A stretch of 64,000 nt of DNA, taken from assembly GCA_016290095.1 (NCBI GenBank), contig JAEESU010000010.1, forward strand, positions 91,286 to 155,285, in the 5' to 3' direction. Made by a program: the position numbers and the translations under genes. Shown here piece after piece: positions 51,690-62,258 of the stretch (positions within the stretch are counted from its first letter, which is position 1; each line of letters opens with the position of its first letter). The stretch comes from Clostridia bacterium (GTDB lineage Bacteria; Bacillota; Clostridia; TANB77; CAG-508). Under the pieces are notes generated by a model. That model was not told the DNA's origin, ran no database searches, and worked only from the letters and a program-made list of their open reading frames with translations.

Positions 51690-53311
51690 TGAAAGCATTT
51701 TTAGAATGGTTTAAAGCAAGTACAAAAGTAAAAAGATGGTTTCTATTAATATTATTTGGTATTGTATTAACTTGTTATGGTATAGCAAAAATACTAGTAA
51801 CAGAAGAACTAACTTTTTTTGAATTAGGAAAAACAGTTATTATATTTGTAGTAGGATTTGTTTCAATAATTGTTAGTGTTGTATTTATACAAAAAAGAAC
51901 ACTAGAAATTATTATAGAAGCAAATAATACTTCAACAGAAAAAGGAAAAAAGGCACAACTTAATTTAAAATCTTTAATCTTTAATAAAAAAGTATATGAA
52001 GAAGGACCAAAAGTAGTTGTAATAGGCGGAGGACCTGGACTAAATACTGTTATTGAAGGATTTAAAAAATATACTAATAATATTACTGCAATTGTAACAA
52101 TGTCAGACTATGGAAATTTACCAACAAAATCTAGAAGAGCATTAGATATGCTTCCTTTAAAAGACATTAAGGATTCTATTATAGCAATGTCTGATAAAGA
52201 AGATATAATGAGAAAATTATTTGAGTTAAATTTCCAAAACGAAAGATTAAGAGGTTTGAATTTTGGAGATATATACTTAACAGCTATGAATGAGTCATAT
52301 AATAATATATCAGAAGCAATTTTAAAAAGTACAGAGGTATTAAACATAAATGGACGAGTTATGCCAGTTACTCTTGATGAAATTACAATATGTGCTGAAT
52401 TAACAGATGGTACAACAATAAAACAAAAAGAACAAATACCAGAAGCGGTATCAGAAAAAGTTGAAACAATCAGTAGAATATATATTTCTCCATCAAATTG
52501 TAGACCATCACCAGGCGTAATTGAATCTATTGAAGATGCAGATGTTATAGTAATTGGACCTGGAAGTTTATATACAAACGTATTACCAAATCTTTTAGTT
52601 AAAAACGTTTCAAAAGCAATTAAAGATAGTAAAGCAATGAAATTTTATATATCAAATATAATGACAGAACCCGGACAAACTGATAATTATTCTTTATCTG
52701 AACATTTAAGAGTAATTCAAGAACATGTTGGTACTGGATTATTTGAATATTGCTTAGCAGATACAGGAGAAATAATTCCAGAATTTGTAAGAAAGTATAA
52801 TAAAGAAGGCGCAGATATAGTAGAAATAGACTCTAGAAAATTAACTGAGTATAATGTTAAAATAATACAAAAGAATATGTCTTGTGTTAAGAATGATAAG
52901 ATTAGACACAATCCAGACATTATTGCTTCAACAATTATTGAAATGATTTGTAATGATTTGAAATTCCATGATATGCAAAATGATACAGAATATCTATTAT
53001 TACAGTCAGTTCTAAAAGAGCAGAAGAAAATTCAAGCTGAGCAAGAAAAGAGATTAACACGTATTTCAAATAATAAGAAGAGAAATATGGTTAAAGTTCC
53101 AACAAAGAAAATAAGTAAATTTAAAGAAAAATATAAGGAAAGAATAGAATCTATTCAAAATACTGATGCAAAAACAGCAGAAAATAAGAGAATTGCAGAA
53201 GAAATAGAAAAAATGGAAAACAATAAAAGAAATGAACAAGGACAAACTTTAACAAGTGATCCATATAGAACTTATCCAGCAAGAAGAAATCACAAAAATA
53301 AAACAAAATAA
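51689..53311 (+). CDS. Gluconeogenesis factor YvcK/CofD-like family, with N-terminal TMs and Lys-rich C-terminal tail
   Basis: VVVIGGGPGLNTVIEGFKKYTNNITAIVTMSDYG; VIGPGSLYTNVLPNLLV. Confidence 0.92.
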   Translation: MKAFLEWFKASTKVKRWFLLILFGIVLTCYGIAKILVTEELTFFELGKTVIIFVVGFVSIIVSVVFIQKRTLEIIIEANNTSTEKGKKAQLNLKSLIFNKKVYEEGPKVVVIGGGPGLNTVIEGFKKYTNNITAIVTMSDYGNLPTKSRRALDMLPLKDIKDSIIAMSDKEDIMRKLFELNFQNERLRGLNFGDIYLTAMNESYNNISEAILKSTEVLNINGRVMPVTLDEITICAELTDGTTIKQKEQIPEAVSEKVETISRIYISPSNCRPSPGVIESIEDADVIVIGPGSLYTNVLPNLLVKNVSKAIKDSKAMKFYISNIMTEPGQTDNYSLSEHLRVIQEHVGTGLFEYCLADTGEIIPEFVRKYNKEGADIVEIDSRKLTEYNVKIIQKNMSCVKNDKIRHNPDIIASTIIEMICNDLKFHDMQNDTEYLLLQSVLKEQKKIQAEQEKRLTRISNNKKRNMVKVPTKKISKFKEKYKERIESIQNTDAKTAENKRIAEEIEKMENNKRNEQGQTLTSDPYRTYPARRNHKNKTK

Positions 53312-53330
53312 ATTCTAAGGAGAAGTACAA

Positions 53331-55367
53331 ATGAAAATTAGTAAAAAACAAATTGAGTTAAAAGAATGTTTAAACAAGGAATGGATTTTAACAAATGGAA
53401 CTGGAGCATTTTGCTCATCATCAGTTTTAGGTGCAAATACCAGAAGATATCATGGACTATTAGTTGCACCACTTAACCCACCAGCTTTAAGACATTTATT
53501 AGTTTCAAAAGTTGATGAATCTGTTGAAATAAATGGAGAGAATTATAGCTTATTTACAAATGTATGTAAAGATTATGTATCAGAAGGATATAAGAATTTA
53601 GAAAGTTTTGAAAAAGAATATTTACCAGTATTCACATTTAAATTTAAAGATGTAAAAATAATAAAGACTATTTCGATGATTTATGGAAGAAATACTGTAG
53701 TTATACAATATAAAATTAAAAATGGAAAAAATGATGCAAAGCTTACATTAGCTCCAATTATTAATTTTAGAGACTTCCATCAAATGACTACAAACCATGA
53801 ATTTAATTTAAAACAGATTATTGATAAAAACAAAGTTAGAATTGAAGTAGATGGAAATGGTGCAAATCCAATTTATTTATTCTGTAATAATGGAGAATAC
53901 CACGAACATTTTAATGATACTTTTAGAAATATGTTTTATATTAAAGAAGAAGAAAGAGGATTTTACGCAGAAGAAAATCATTCTGTTCCGGGAAGATATG
54001 AAATATATTTAAAACCTAAAGAATCAAAAGAAATAACTTTTGTAGCTTCATTAGAAGATAATACCGAAGAAATAGATAGTAATACTGTATTTGAAGATGA
54101 AATTAATAGATTGAAAACTATAGTTGAAAATACAGGATTATTAAAACAAAAATCAAGATTATCAAAAGAAGAAAAAGAATATAATGATTTTATAACTAGT
54201 TTAGTTATTTCTTCAGATAGTTTCATAATTAATAGACCAGCATTTGGAACACATTCTTTAGTTGCTGGTTACCCATGGTTTTTGGACTGGGGTAGAGATA
54301 CAATGATTGCATATGAAGGAATATTTCTTATAACAAAAAGATTTAATTTAGCTAGAGAAATACTACTTACATTTACAAGGGATATTAAATTTGGATTAGT
54401 TCCAAATGGATATTCAGGTTTTGACAATAGACCATTATATAATAGTGCAGATGCGTCATTATTATTATTTGAACAAGTAAATAAATACTTACAATATACA
54501 AAGGACTATGATTTTATTAAAGAACATATTTATGATAAGTTAAAAAATATTATTAGTCACTATTGCTCAGGAATTGATTTAGATGATAATAATATATATG
54601 TCGATGAAGATGGACTATTATGTTCTGGAACAGAAACAACACAAAATACTTGGATGGATGCAAAGATTGGAGATTTCGCAGTTACTCCAAGAAATGGAAA
54701 AGTAGTAGAAATAAATAGTTTATGGTATAATGCATTAAAAACATTAAGCCATTTAGCTTCAAAATTCGGAGATAAAGAAACAGAAGATACTTATAGAAAA
54801 ATGGCAAATAAACATCAAAAAGTGTTTACTGAAAAATTTTACAACAAAAAGAAAAAATCACTTTATGATGTTATTGGAGATGACAAAATCAGACCAAATC
54901 AATTATTTAGTATATCAACTACTTATCCAGTTATAAAGCCTTCGTCAGAAATTGGAAAAGCTGTATTAAAAACATGTAAAACTAAATTATTAACAAGATA
55001 TGGATTACGTACTTTAGCTAAAGGCGAAGATGGATATATTCCATATTATGAAGGAGATAGTTATAAAAGAGATACAAGCTATCATCAAGGAACTGTATGG
55101 GTATGGCTAATAGGTTTATATCATGATGCTTTAAAGAACGTTATTGATGACGAGAAAGATAGACTTGAAAAAGAAATATTAATGATTGATTATGAGAATT
55201 TACTAGAAAACGTATATCATACATTTAAAACTGAAATTAATAATCCAGAAGGAATTGGAAGTATTTCAGAATTATACAATTCTCAACCTCCATATAAACC
55301 AGGTGGTACTTTTGCTCAAGCATGGAGTGTATCTGAAGTAATAAAAGTAGTAACAAAATTAAATTAG
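53331..55367 (+). CDS. Glycogen debranching enzyme (amylo-alpha-1,6-glucosidase)
   Basis: NEWILTNGTGAFCSSSVLGANTRRYHGLLVAPL-type N-term; PWFLDWGRDTMIAYEG. Confidence 0.95.
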   Translation: MKISKKQIELKECLNKEWILTNGTGAFCSSSVLGANTRRYHGLLVAPLNPPALRHLLVSKVDESVEINGENYSLFTNVCKDYVSEGYKNLESFEKEYLPVFTFKFKDVKIIKTISMIYGRNTVVIQYKIKNGKNDAKLTLAPIINFRDFHQMTTNHEFNLKQIIDKNKVRIEVDGNGANPIYLFCNNGEYHEHFNDTFRNMFYIKEEERGFYAEENHSVPGRYEIYLKPKESKEITFVASLEDNTEEIDSNTVFEDEINRLKTIVENTGLLKQKSRLSKEEKEYNDFITSLVISSDSFIINRPAFGTHSLVAGYPWFLDWGRDTMIAYEGIFLITKRFNLAREILLTFTRDIKFGLVPNGYSGFDNRPLYNSADASLLLFEQVNKYLQYTKDYDFIKEHIYDKLKNIISHYCSGIDLDDNNIYVDEDGLLCSGTETTQNTWMDAKIGDFAVTPRNGKVVEINSLWYNALKTLSHLASKFGDKETEDTYRKMANKHQKVFTEKFYNKKKKSLYDVIGDDKIRPNQLFSISTTYPVIKPSSEIGKAVLKTCKTKLLTRYGLRTLAKGEDGYIPYYEGDSYKRDTSYHQGTVWVWLIGLYHDALKNVIDDEKDRLEKEILMIDYENLLENVYHTFKTEINNPEGIGSISELYNSQPPYKPGGTFAQAWSVSEVIKVVTKLN

Positions 55368-55371
55368 TACA

Positions 55372-55415
55372 AAAGAGTGAACAATGGATTGTAATTCAAT
55401 AAATTGTTCACTTTT
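55372..55415 (+). terminator. Rho-independent terminator
   Basis: AAAGAGTGAACAAT…ATTGTTCACTTTT. Confidence 0.75.
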
Positions 55416-55456
55416 GCCGTAAAAGGATATATTCCTTTAAATAATAGAGGTATAAA

Positions 55457-56392
55457 ATGGAAAGTGACACAGTTTTTTATAAAATAATAGATGAATTATG
55501 CAAAGAAAAAAATATAAAACAAGAAATGTTATCTTTTGATTGGATTAGACAATTAGAGAAAAATGGTAAAATTAGAAACTTAATTAAATATCAATTTGAC
55601 TTAAATAGTGCAAATTCATTTAGAATAGCAGGTGATAAATATGCTACATATGCTTTACTTAAAAAAAATAATATTCCAGTTATTGAACATAGAATGATTT
55701 TTAATCCTGAAACAAGAGAAAAGTATTATGACAATAAACTTATTAATAATGCTATTAATTTATTAGAAACAAATAAAAAAGTAATTATAAAAGCAAATCA
55801 GTCTTCAAAAGGTCAAGCAGTTTTTTTATGTGAAAGCAGAGAAGAAATTATGCAAATGGTAGAAAAAATGTTTAATGAAGGTAAAGACTCTGTAAGTGCA
55901 TGCCCATATTTAGATATAGATTATGAATATAGAGCTGTTTACTTAGATGGAGAAATCTTATATATTTACAAAAAGCAAAAACCTTTTGTTACTGGAGATG
56001 GAAAAAATAACATTGGAACATTAATTGCTCAAAAATATGGTGAAAAAGCTGAATTAGAATTAATAAGAGAATTAGATTTAGGTAATATACCAAAATTAAA
56101 CGAGAATATAGTTGTTTCATGGAAACATAATTTATGTCATGGTGCAACACCGATTATTATAGATGAGAATGATTTATATTATTCAAAAGTAAAACAAATT
56201 GCGCTTGATTCTGCTAAAGCAATTGATATTAATTTTGCTACAATAGATATTGCATTAACTAATAACTCACTTTATGTAGTTGAAATAAATGCAAGTGTAT
56301 GCATGGATAAATTTGCTGAAAATACACCAAATGGATATGAGATAGCTAAAAGAATTTATGAAAAAGCAATTGATAAGATGTTTAATTATTGA
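55457..56392 (+). CDS. ATP-grasp domain protein (cyanophycin synthetase/RimK-like ligase)
   Basis: KYATYALLKKNNIPVIEH, VIIKANQSSKGQAVFL, INFATIDIALTNNSLYVVEINASV. Confidence 0.82.
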   Translation: MESDTVFYKIIDELCKEKNIKQEMLSFDWIRQLEKNGKIRNLIKYQFDLNSANSFRIAGDKYATYALLKKNNIPVIEHRMIFNPETREKYYDNKLINNAINLLETNKKVIIKANQSSKGQAVFLCESREEIMQMVEKMFNEGKDSVSACPYLDIDYEYRAVYLDGEILYIYKKQKPFVTGDGKNNIGTLIAQKYGEKAELELIRELDLGNIPKLNENIVVSWKHNLCHGATPIIIDENDLYYSKVKQIALDSAKAIDINFATIDIALTNNSLYVVEINASVCMDKFAENTPNGYEIAKRIYEKAIDKMFNY

Positions 56393-56428
56393 TATAATCA
56401 TTTTGTTAATAAATATAAGGATAGAAAA

Positions 56429-57076
56429 ATGAGAAGAATTGAAATTAGATTAATGAGTCTTATTGGGATAATAATAGCAATATTATTAGTTGTAATAGGT
56501 TTAACAAAAGTAGATGCAAAAACGATAGAAGAAGTTCAAGAAGTTGCTGAAATTTCAGAACCTATAGTAGAAGAAGTTGTTATTATTGAAGAAACAGAAC
56601 CTGAACCTCAAACAGTTGCAATAGAAGATGTTGAAATTTCAAAAGACATGGATTTAACTGTTACAACTGGTTTATCCAAAGAAGATTTTGTTAAATTAAT
56701 TAGTGAATTAAAATATGATACATCAAATTTCTTTAAGGAAAATGCTGAGACAATCTATGATTTATGTCAGGAATATAGTATTAATGAGATTTTCTTTTGC
56801 GGATTAATTGCAGAAGAATCTGGATGGAATATTGCATCAAATCATAGAAGAACTCATAATTATATTAGTTTAATGAGTAATGGAAAACTAATAAGTTATG
56901 GTTCTGCCGAGGAAGGTTTAGAGGTTGCTGCACAAAAATTACATAATAATTATTTGACAAGTGGTGGAAAATTCTATCATGGATCAACTTTATCAGGAGT
57001 AAAAGTATGTTTTTGCCCTGCATCTGATACATGGGTTGACAAAACTTTTGGTAGAATGAAACAAATATTAAAGTAG
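56429..57076 (+). CDS. Secreted/membrane-anchored glucosaminidase-like protein
   Basis: GLIAEESGWNIASNHRRTHNYISLMSNGKLISYGSAEEGLEVAAQKLHNNYL. Confidence 0.75.
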   Translation: MRRIEIRLMSLIGIIIAILLVVIGLTKVDAKTIEEVQEVAEISEPIVEEVVIIEETEPEPQTVAIEDVEISKDMDLTVTTGLSKEDFVKLISELKYDTSNFFKENAETIYDLCQEYSINEIFFCGLIAEESGWNIASNHRRTHNYISLMSNGKLISYGSAEEGLEVAAQKLHNNYLTSGGKFYHGSTLSGVKVCFCPASDTWVDKTFGRMKQILK

Positions 57077-57117
57077 CATATAAAATAATATTAAACTAGA
57101 ATTAGGAGATATAGTAT

Positions 57118-57897
57118 ATGAGTTACTGTCCAAATTGTGGAAAAGAGTTTTCAGAAGGTCAAAAGTTTTGTGGAAATTGTGGTACCAAAATTGAAGAGCC
57201 TACTAAAGTGGAAGATGGCAATAGTAGTGAAAATATAAATAATATTTCAAATGGCAATAAAAATAGTGGCTGTATTTGGATAATAATTATAGCAATAATT
57301 ATCATCTTATTATATGCTGCTGGCCAACCAAACAACAATGCTTCTAATAATATATCAAATGATGATATTATTGAGAATTCATTTACAGCAGATACTCAAG
57401 AAACAAATACGAGTGTAGTTAAAGAAGATGTATTCCCACCAGAAGCTACAATTGAACATACATATAATGGATTAGTATATAAATTGCCAGGAGAATACTA
57501 TTTTTATAAAACAACCCCTGAAAATGGAAACACTATATATTGTACAGAATTACAAAACAATGAAGAATATATATTTGCAATAGCTAGTAAAGAGGCAACG
57601 ATTACTTTAGATGAATTAGTAAACATACAAGATTGGAACATAGAAAACATGACTATATTGAATGAAAAGGAAATAAAAACTGAAAATATAAATGGTATTA
57701 CATGGTATGTAAAAGGTATAGAATATAAATCGGATATTAACGTAGAAGAAAAACATTATATGGAATACTATTATTCAAAGTTAGGTAACACGAGTTATAG
57801 ATTAACTTTTGAATATGTTTGTATAACTGATGATAATTTAGATTTATCTAAAATGCTTCATTTTTATAATATAAAACAATCATTGAGAGTTAATTAA
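57118..57897 (+). CDS. Zinc-ribbon domain membrane protein
   Basis: YCPNCGKEFSEGQKFCGNCGTKI plus one TM. Confidence 0.85.
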   Translation: MSYCPNCGKEFSEGQKFCGNCGTKIEEPTKVEDGNSSENINNISNGNKNSGCIWIIIIAIIIILLYAAGQPNNNASNNISNDDIIENSFTADTQETNTSVVKEDVFPPEATIEHTYNGLVYKLPGEYYFYKTTPENGNTIYCTELQNNEEYIFAIASKEATITLDELVNIQDWNIENMTILNEKEIKTENINGITWYVKGIEYKSDINVEEKHYMEYYYSKLGNTSYRLTFEYVCITDDNLDLSKMLHFYNIKQSLRVN

Positions 57898-57900
57898 TGA

Positions 57901-57933
57901 AAAGTACAGATAGAATCTGTACTTTTTATTTTT
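57901..57933 (+). terminator. Rho-independent terminator
   Basis: AAAGTACAGAT aga ATCTGTACTTTTT. Confidence 0.9.
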
Positions 57934-58097
57934 AAACTATAATGAAAACAGAAAAAACTTGACAGTTTGCAATAATACATATAAAATAATAGAGTAGGTT
58001 AAAATACAATATAAATTATATAAATATTTAATTATGAAAATTTATGGAATAATTTTGTTGTACATTGAAAATTTAATAGAAAAGAGGGGTAAAAATT

Positions 58098-59642
58098 ATG
58101 CAAACAGTTCTAATTGTTGTTGCCACTTTTCTTATCTCAGCTGTAATTTTCATTCCAGTAGGAGTACTTATTAGAAAGAAAATTGCAGAGTCAAAAATTC
58201 AAAGTGCAGAAAACGAAGCTAAAAGATTAATTGAAAGCGTAAAAATAGAAGCAGAAAATATGAAAAAAGAAGAATTAATTAAAGCTAAAGAAGAAGTACT
58301 ACAAATAAGAAATGATTTAGACAAGGAGATTAAGGAAAGAAGAGGCGACATTCAATCTCAAGAAAGACGATTAATTCAAAAGGAAGAAAACTTAGAAAAA
58401 AGAATTACAGTTTTTGATGGCAAAGAAAAAGAATTAGAAAGGAAAATGGCTGAAGCAGAAGCTAAGAAAGAAGAACTTGCTGATTTATATGCAAAAGAAT
58501 CAGAAGAACTTCAAAGAATTTCTGGATTGTCAGAAGATCAAGCAAAACAAATTTTACTTAGCAATTTAGACAAAGAAATTACTCAAGAAAAAGCTAACAT
58601 GATTAGAGATTTAGATGCAAAAGCTAGAGAAGAAGCTACTAAAAATGCAAGAGAAATTGTTAGTTTTGCAATTCAAAAATGTGCTGCAGACCACACTTCA
58701 GAAACTACTGTCTCAGTTGTATCACTTCCAAACGATGAAATGAAAGGAAGATTAATAGGAAGAGAAGGAAGAAATATTAAAACATTAGAAACACTTACAG
58801 GAATAGACCTTATTATAGACGATACACCAGAAGCTGTTATCATTTCTGGATTCGATCCTTTAAGAAGAGAAGTTGCAAGAATTGCAATTGAAAAATTGAT
58901 AGAAGATGGAAGAATTCACCCAGCTAAAATAGAAGAAATGGTTGAAAAAGCAAAAGAAGAAGTTGCTGAAACAATTAAACAAGAGGGTGAAAGAGCAGCA
59001 ATGGAAACAGGTGTTAACAACTTGCATCCAGATATCATAAAATTAATCGGAAAATTAAAATACAGAACAAGTTATGGTCAAAATGTTTTAAATCATTCTA
59101 TAGAAGTTTCAAACTTAGCAAGAATTATGGCAGAAGAAATTGGAATAAATCCTAAAATTGCAAGACGTGCTGGTTTACTTCATGATATAGGAAAAGCATT
59201 AGACCATGATATGGAAGGAACTCACGTTGAACTTGGTGTAGAAGTATTAAGAAAATATAAAGAAAATGAAATCGTTGTTAATGCAGTTGAAGCACACCAC
59301 GGAGATGTTGAGCCAAAAACACTTGAAGCTGTTTTAGTACAAGCTGCTGATGCAATTTCAGCATCTAGACCAGGAGCTAGAAGAGAAACATTAGAATCTT
59401 ATATTAAGAGATTAGAAAAACTTGAAGAAATTGCTAATTCATTTGAAGGTGTTGATAAATCATTTGCTATTCAAGCCGGACGTGAAATTAGATTAATAGT
59501 AAAACCAGAACATGTGTCAGATGCACAAATGGTAGTTATGGCTAGAGATGTTGCTAAAAAGATTGAAAGTGAAATGGAATATCCAGGACAGATTAAAGTT
59601 AACATTATAAGAGAATCTAGAGTAATAGATTATGCTAAATAA
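58098..59642 (+). CDS. rny: Ribonuclease Y
   Basis: KH domain [29 protein letters not shown] and HD domain [17 protein letters not shown]. Confidence 0.98.
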   Translation: MQTVLIVVATFLISAVIFIPVGVLIRKKIAESKIQSAENEAKRLIESVKIEAENMKKEELIKAKEEVLQIRNDLDKEIKERRGDIQSQERRLIQKEENLEKRITVFDGKEKELERKMAEAEAKKEELADLYAKESEELQRISGLSEDQAKQILLSNLDKEITQEKANMIRDLDAKAREEATKNAREIVSFAIQKCAADHTSETTVSVVSLPNDEMKGRLIGREGRNIKTLETLTGIDLIIDDTPEAVIISGFDPLRREVARIAIEKLIEDGRIHPAKIEEMVEKAKEEVAETIKQEGERAAMETGVNNLHPDIIKLIGKLKYRTSYGQNVLNHSIEVSNLARIMAEEIGINPKIARRAGLLHDIGKALDHDMEGTHVELGVEVLRKYKENEIVVNAVEAHHGDVEPKTLEAVLVQAADAISASRPGARRETLESYIKRLEKLEEIANSFEGVDKSFAIQAGREIRLIVKPEHVSDAQMVVMARDVAKKIESEMEYPGQIKVNIIRESRVIDYAK

Positions 59643-59643
59643 T

Positions 59644-59680
59644 AAAAAAAGAGATAGATTTTTAAATCTATCTCTTTTTT
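59644..59680 (+). terminator. Rho-independent terminator
   Basis: AAAAAAAGAGATAGATTT…AAATCTATCTCTTTTTT. Confidence 0.9.
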
Positions 59681-59748
59681 ATTATTTTCTTGACACATTA
59701 TTTTTAAAAAAATATAATTATTTTATATTAATAATAGGAGAATGACTG

Positions 59749-60771
59749 ATGAAAAAAATAAAAATTTTTATTGTTTTAATATTAATATTATTAGTTTTAT
59801 TTGCTTTCTATAAAAGAAATAGCAAAGAAATTAATGTTTTTGTTGAAGCAAAAGATGATGTTGCTCCAACAATTATTCTAGATAAAGAAAGTATAGTAAT
59901 TGCAAAAGGCAATGAATATAGTGCAAATATAAAGGCAACAGATAATGTAGATGGAGACATAACAAATAAAATAATTTCTTCTGGAGAAGTAGATACAAAT
60001 ATTCCTGGCGATTATGAAGTAAAATATACAGTTTCGGATTCTTGTGGAAACAAGGCAGAAATAACTCAAAAAGTAGAAGTTAGAAATGAATTAAAAATAG
60101 GTTTACCAGTACTTATGTATCATTTCTTTTATATGAAGGATGATCCAAATTATGCAGGAAAAACTCCTGATAATAATTTAATAATGGTCGAAAAATTTGC
60201 TGAACAAATGGATTATCTAGTTCAAGAGAATTATTATTTTCCAACATGGCAAGAAGTAGAAGATTATATTGATGGAAAAATTAATTTACCAGAAAAAAGT
60301 GTTGTAATAACAGATGATGATGGTAATTTTACATTTTTTGTTTTAGCTGTTCCTGTTGTTGAAGATAGAAAAATACCAACTACTTCTTTTATAATAACAA
60401 GTTGGTATGAAGAAAGATTAGATGAAAAATATGAATATATAAATTATCAATCACATTCAGACAATATGCATAAATCAGGAGCAAATGGCAAAGGTGCAAT
60501 TGTAAATTGGACATATGATGAGATTATAAAAGATTTAAATAATTCTAAGAATAAAATCAAAAACCATACTGGTAATAGTTGTACTGTTTTTTGTTATCCT
60601 TTTGGACATTATAATGATACTGCAAAAAAAGCTTTAAAAGATGCAGGTTATAATCTAGCATTTACTGTAGAAGGCGGTAGAGTAAAACCTGGTGCAGATA
60701 AATTTGCACTTCCAAGAGTTAGAATAAATGGAAATACTACAATGAATGAATTTAAAGAAGCTGTAAAATAA
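59749..60771 (+). CDS. Polysaccharide deacetylase with N-terminal TM and Ig-like (DUF5011-type) domain
   Basis: APTIILDKESIVIAKGNEYSANIKATDNVDGDITNKI; VVITDDDGN, QSHSDNMH, CYPFGHYND. Confidence 0.88.
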   Translation: MKKIKIFIVLILILLVLFAFYKRNSKEINVFVEAKDDVAPTIILDKESIVIAKGNEYSANIKATDNVDGDITNKIISSGEVDTNIPGDYEVKYTVSDSCGNKAEITQKVEVRNELKIGLPVLMYHFFYMKDDPNYAGKTPDNNLIMVEKFAEQMDYLVQENYYFPTWQEVEDYIDGKINLPEKSVVITDDDGNFTFFVLAVPVVEDRKIPTTSFIITSWYEERLDEKYEYINYQSHSDNMHKSGANGKGAIVNWTYDEIIKDLNNSKNKIKNHTGNSCTVFCYPFGHYNDTAKKALKDAGYNLAFTVEGGRVKPGADKFALPRVRINGNTTMNEFKEAVK

Positions 60772-60799
60772 AACGATCATTGATCGTTTTATTTTTTTT
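60770..60799 (+). terminator. Rho-independent terminator
   Basis: AAAACGATCA t TGATCGTTTT + T-tract. Confidence 0.85.
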
Positions 60800-60870
60800 A
60801 TTAATATTTATTGAATAAATAAAAAAAATATATTAAAATTTAAGAGTGATAAAGTATGATGGAGGAATAT

Positions 60871-61575
60871 ATGAGCGAAACTTTATCTGTTTATAGAAAT
60901 GAAAATAAATACATTCTTTCTAAAACTCAAGTTAATGATTTAAAATTTAAACTTGATAAATTATTAACAAGAGATGAGCATTCAAAAGAAAGTTATATTG
61001 TTAGGAGTTTGTATTTTGATTCAATAAATGATATAGATTTTAATACAAAATTGGCTGGAACAGAAATCAGAAAGAAAATTAGAATTAGAACATATGATCC
61101 ACAAATGGATAAATGTAAACTAGAAATGAAACAAAAAAATGGTAATCTACAGCATAAAATAAGTATGTGGATTAGCAAAGAAGATGCTGAAAGCTTAATA
61201 CATTTAGACTATAGTGTTCTTACAAAATATTTTGATCAAAATGAAGATGCAATTAATTTTTATAAAGTAATGACACTTGGATGTTATAAACCAGTTGTAT
61301 TAGTGGAGTATGATCGATTAGCATATATATATCCATTAAATGACACAAGGCTTACAATAGATATGAATATAAGATCATCAGAAAGTAATTTTAATTTATT
61401 CGATGAAAAGCCAATTTACACACCAATTTTAGAAGGCCAAACATTACTTGAAGTAAAGTATAATAATAAGTTATTAACATTTATATCAAATGTTTTAAAA
61501 AAATATAATTTAACAAGATTCTCTGTTAGCAAATATTGCTATGGAAGAAAAATATTTTATGATTTTAATTTTTAG
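60871..61575 (+). CDS. VTC domain protein (polyphosphate polymerase family)
   Basis: RNENKYILSKTQ, VRSLYFDSIND, EIRKKIRIRTYD, CKLEMKQKNG, VLVEYDRLAY; start set by GGAGGA RBS. Confidence 0.9.
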   Translation: MSETLSVYRNENKYILSKTQVNDLKFKLDKLLTRDEHSKESYIVRSLYFDSINDIDFNTKLAGTEIRKKIRIRTYDPQMDKCKLEMKQKNGNLQHKISMWISKEDAESLIHLDYSVLTKYFDQNEDAINFYKVMTLGCYKPVVLVEYDRLAYIYPLNDTRLTIDMNIRSSESNFNLFDEKPIYTPILEGQTLLEVKYNNKLLTFISNVLKKYNLTRFSVSKYCYGRKIFYDFNF

Positions 61576-61583
61576 GAGGAAAT

Positions 61584-62258
61584 ATGACAAAGGAAGAAAT
61601 TTTTAACTATTTTTTAACAAATAGTGCTAACTTTGGTACAGAATCTATTTTGTTTAGTATGCTTGCCGGTGTATGTATATCAATATTAATATACATAACT
61701 TATTATATTACATATAGAGGAGTAAATTATAATAGCAAATTCAATAATTCATTAATTGTAATATCACTTATTTCTAATGTAATAATGCAAATGATTAGTA
61801 GCAATATTGCTATATCCTTAGGAATGGTTGGTGCCTTATCAATTGTTCGTTTTAGGACAGCAATCAAAGATAGTAGAGATACAGTTTTTATTTTCTGGGC
61901 AATCACAGAAGGATTATGTGTTGGATCACAAAATTTTAAACTAGCTACTCTAACATCTTTAGTAATTGCAGCTATATTCATAGTATTAAGTTTCTTGCCA
62001 ACTTTAAGAAACAAATATTTATTAGTAATAAGAGGTGGAGAAGAAGAAATAAAGGCTGATAGCGTAAATAGAGTATTAAGACAATTCACAACATTGGCAA
62101 AACTAAGAGCAGCTAATAGAGATGAAGAACATCAAGAAATGATTTATGAAATAAAAACTAAAAAAGAATTAGATCCAGAACTAATAACTAGATTAACAGA
62201 AATTAATGGAGTAAAATCAATAAATTATGTAGTTGAATCAGGAGAGAATGTTGGATAA
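61584..62258 (+). CDS. DUF4956 membrane protein
   Basis: ISLGMVGALSIVRFRTAIKDSRDTVFIFWAITEGLCVGSQNF. Confidence 0.92.
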   Translation: MTKEEIFNYFLTNSANFGTESILFSMLAGVCISILIYITYYITYRGVNYNSKFNNSLIVISLISNVIMQMISSNIAISLGMVGALSIVRFRTAIKDSRDTVFIFWAITEGLCVGSQNFKLATLTSLVIAAIFIVLSFLPTLRNKYLLVIRGGEEEIKADSVNRVLRQFTTLAKLRAANRDEEHQEMIYEIKTKKELDPELITRLTEINGVKSINYVVESGENVG

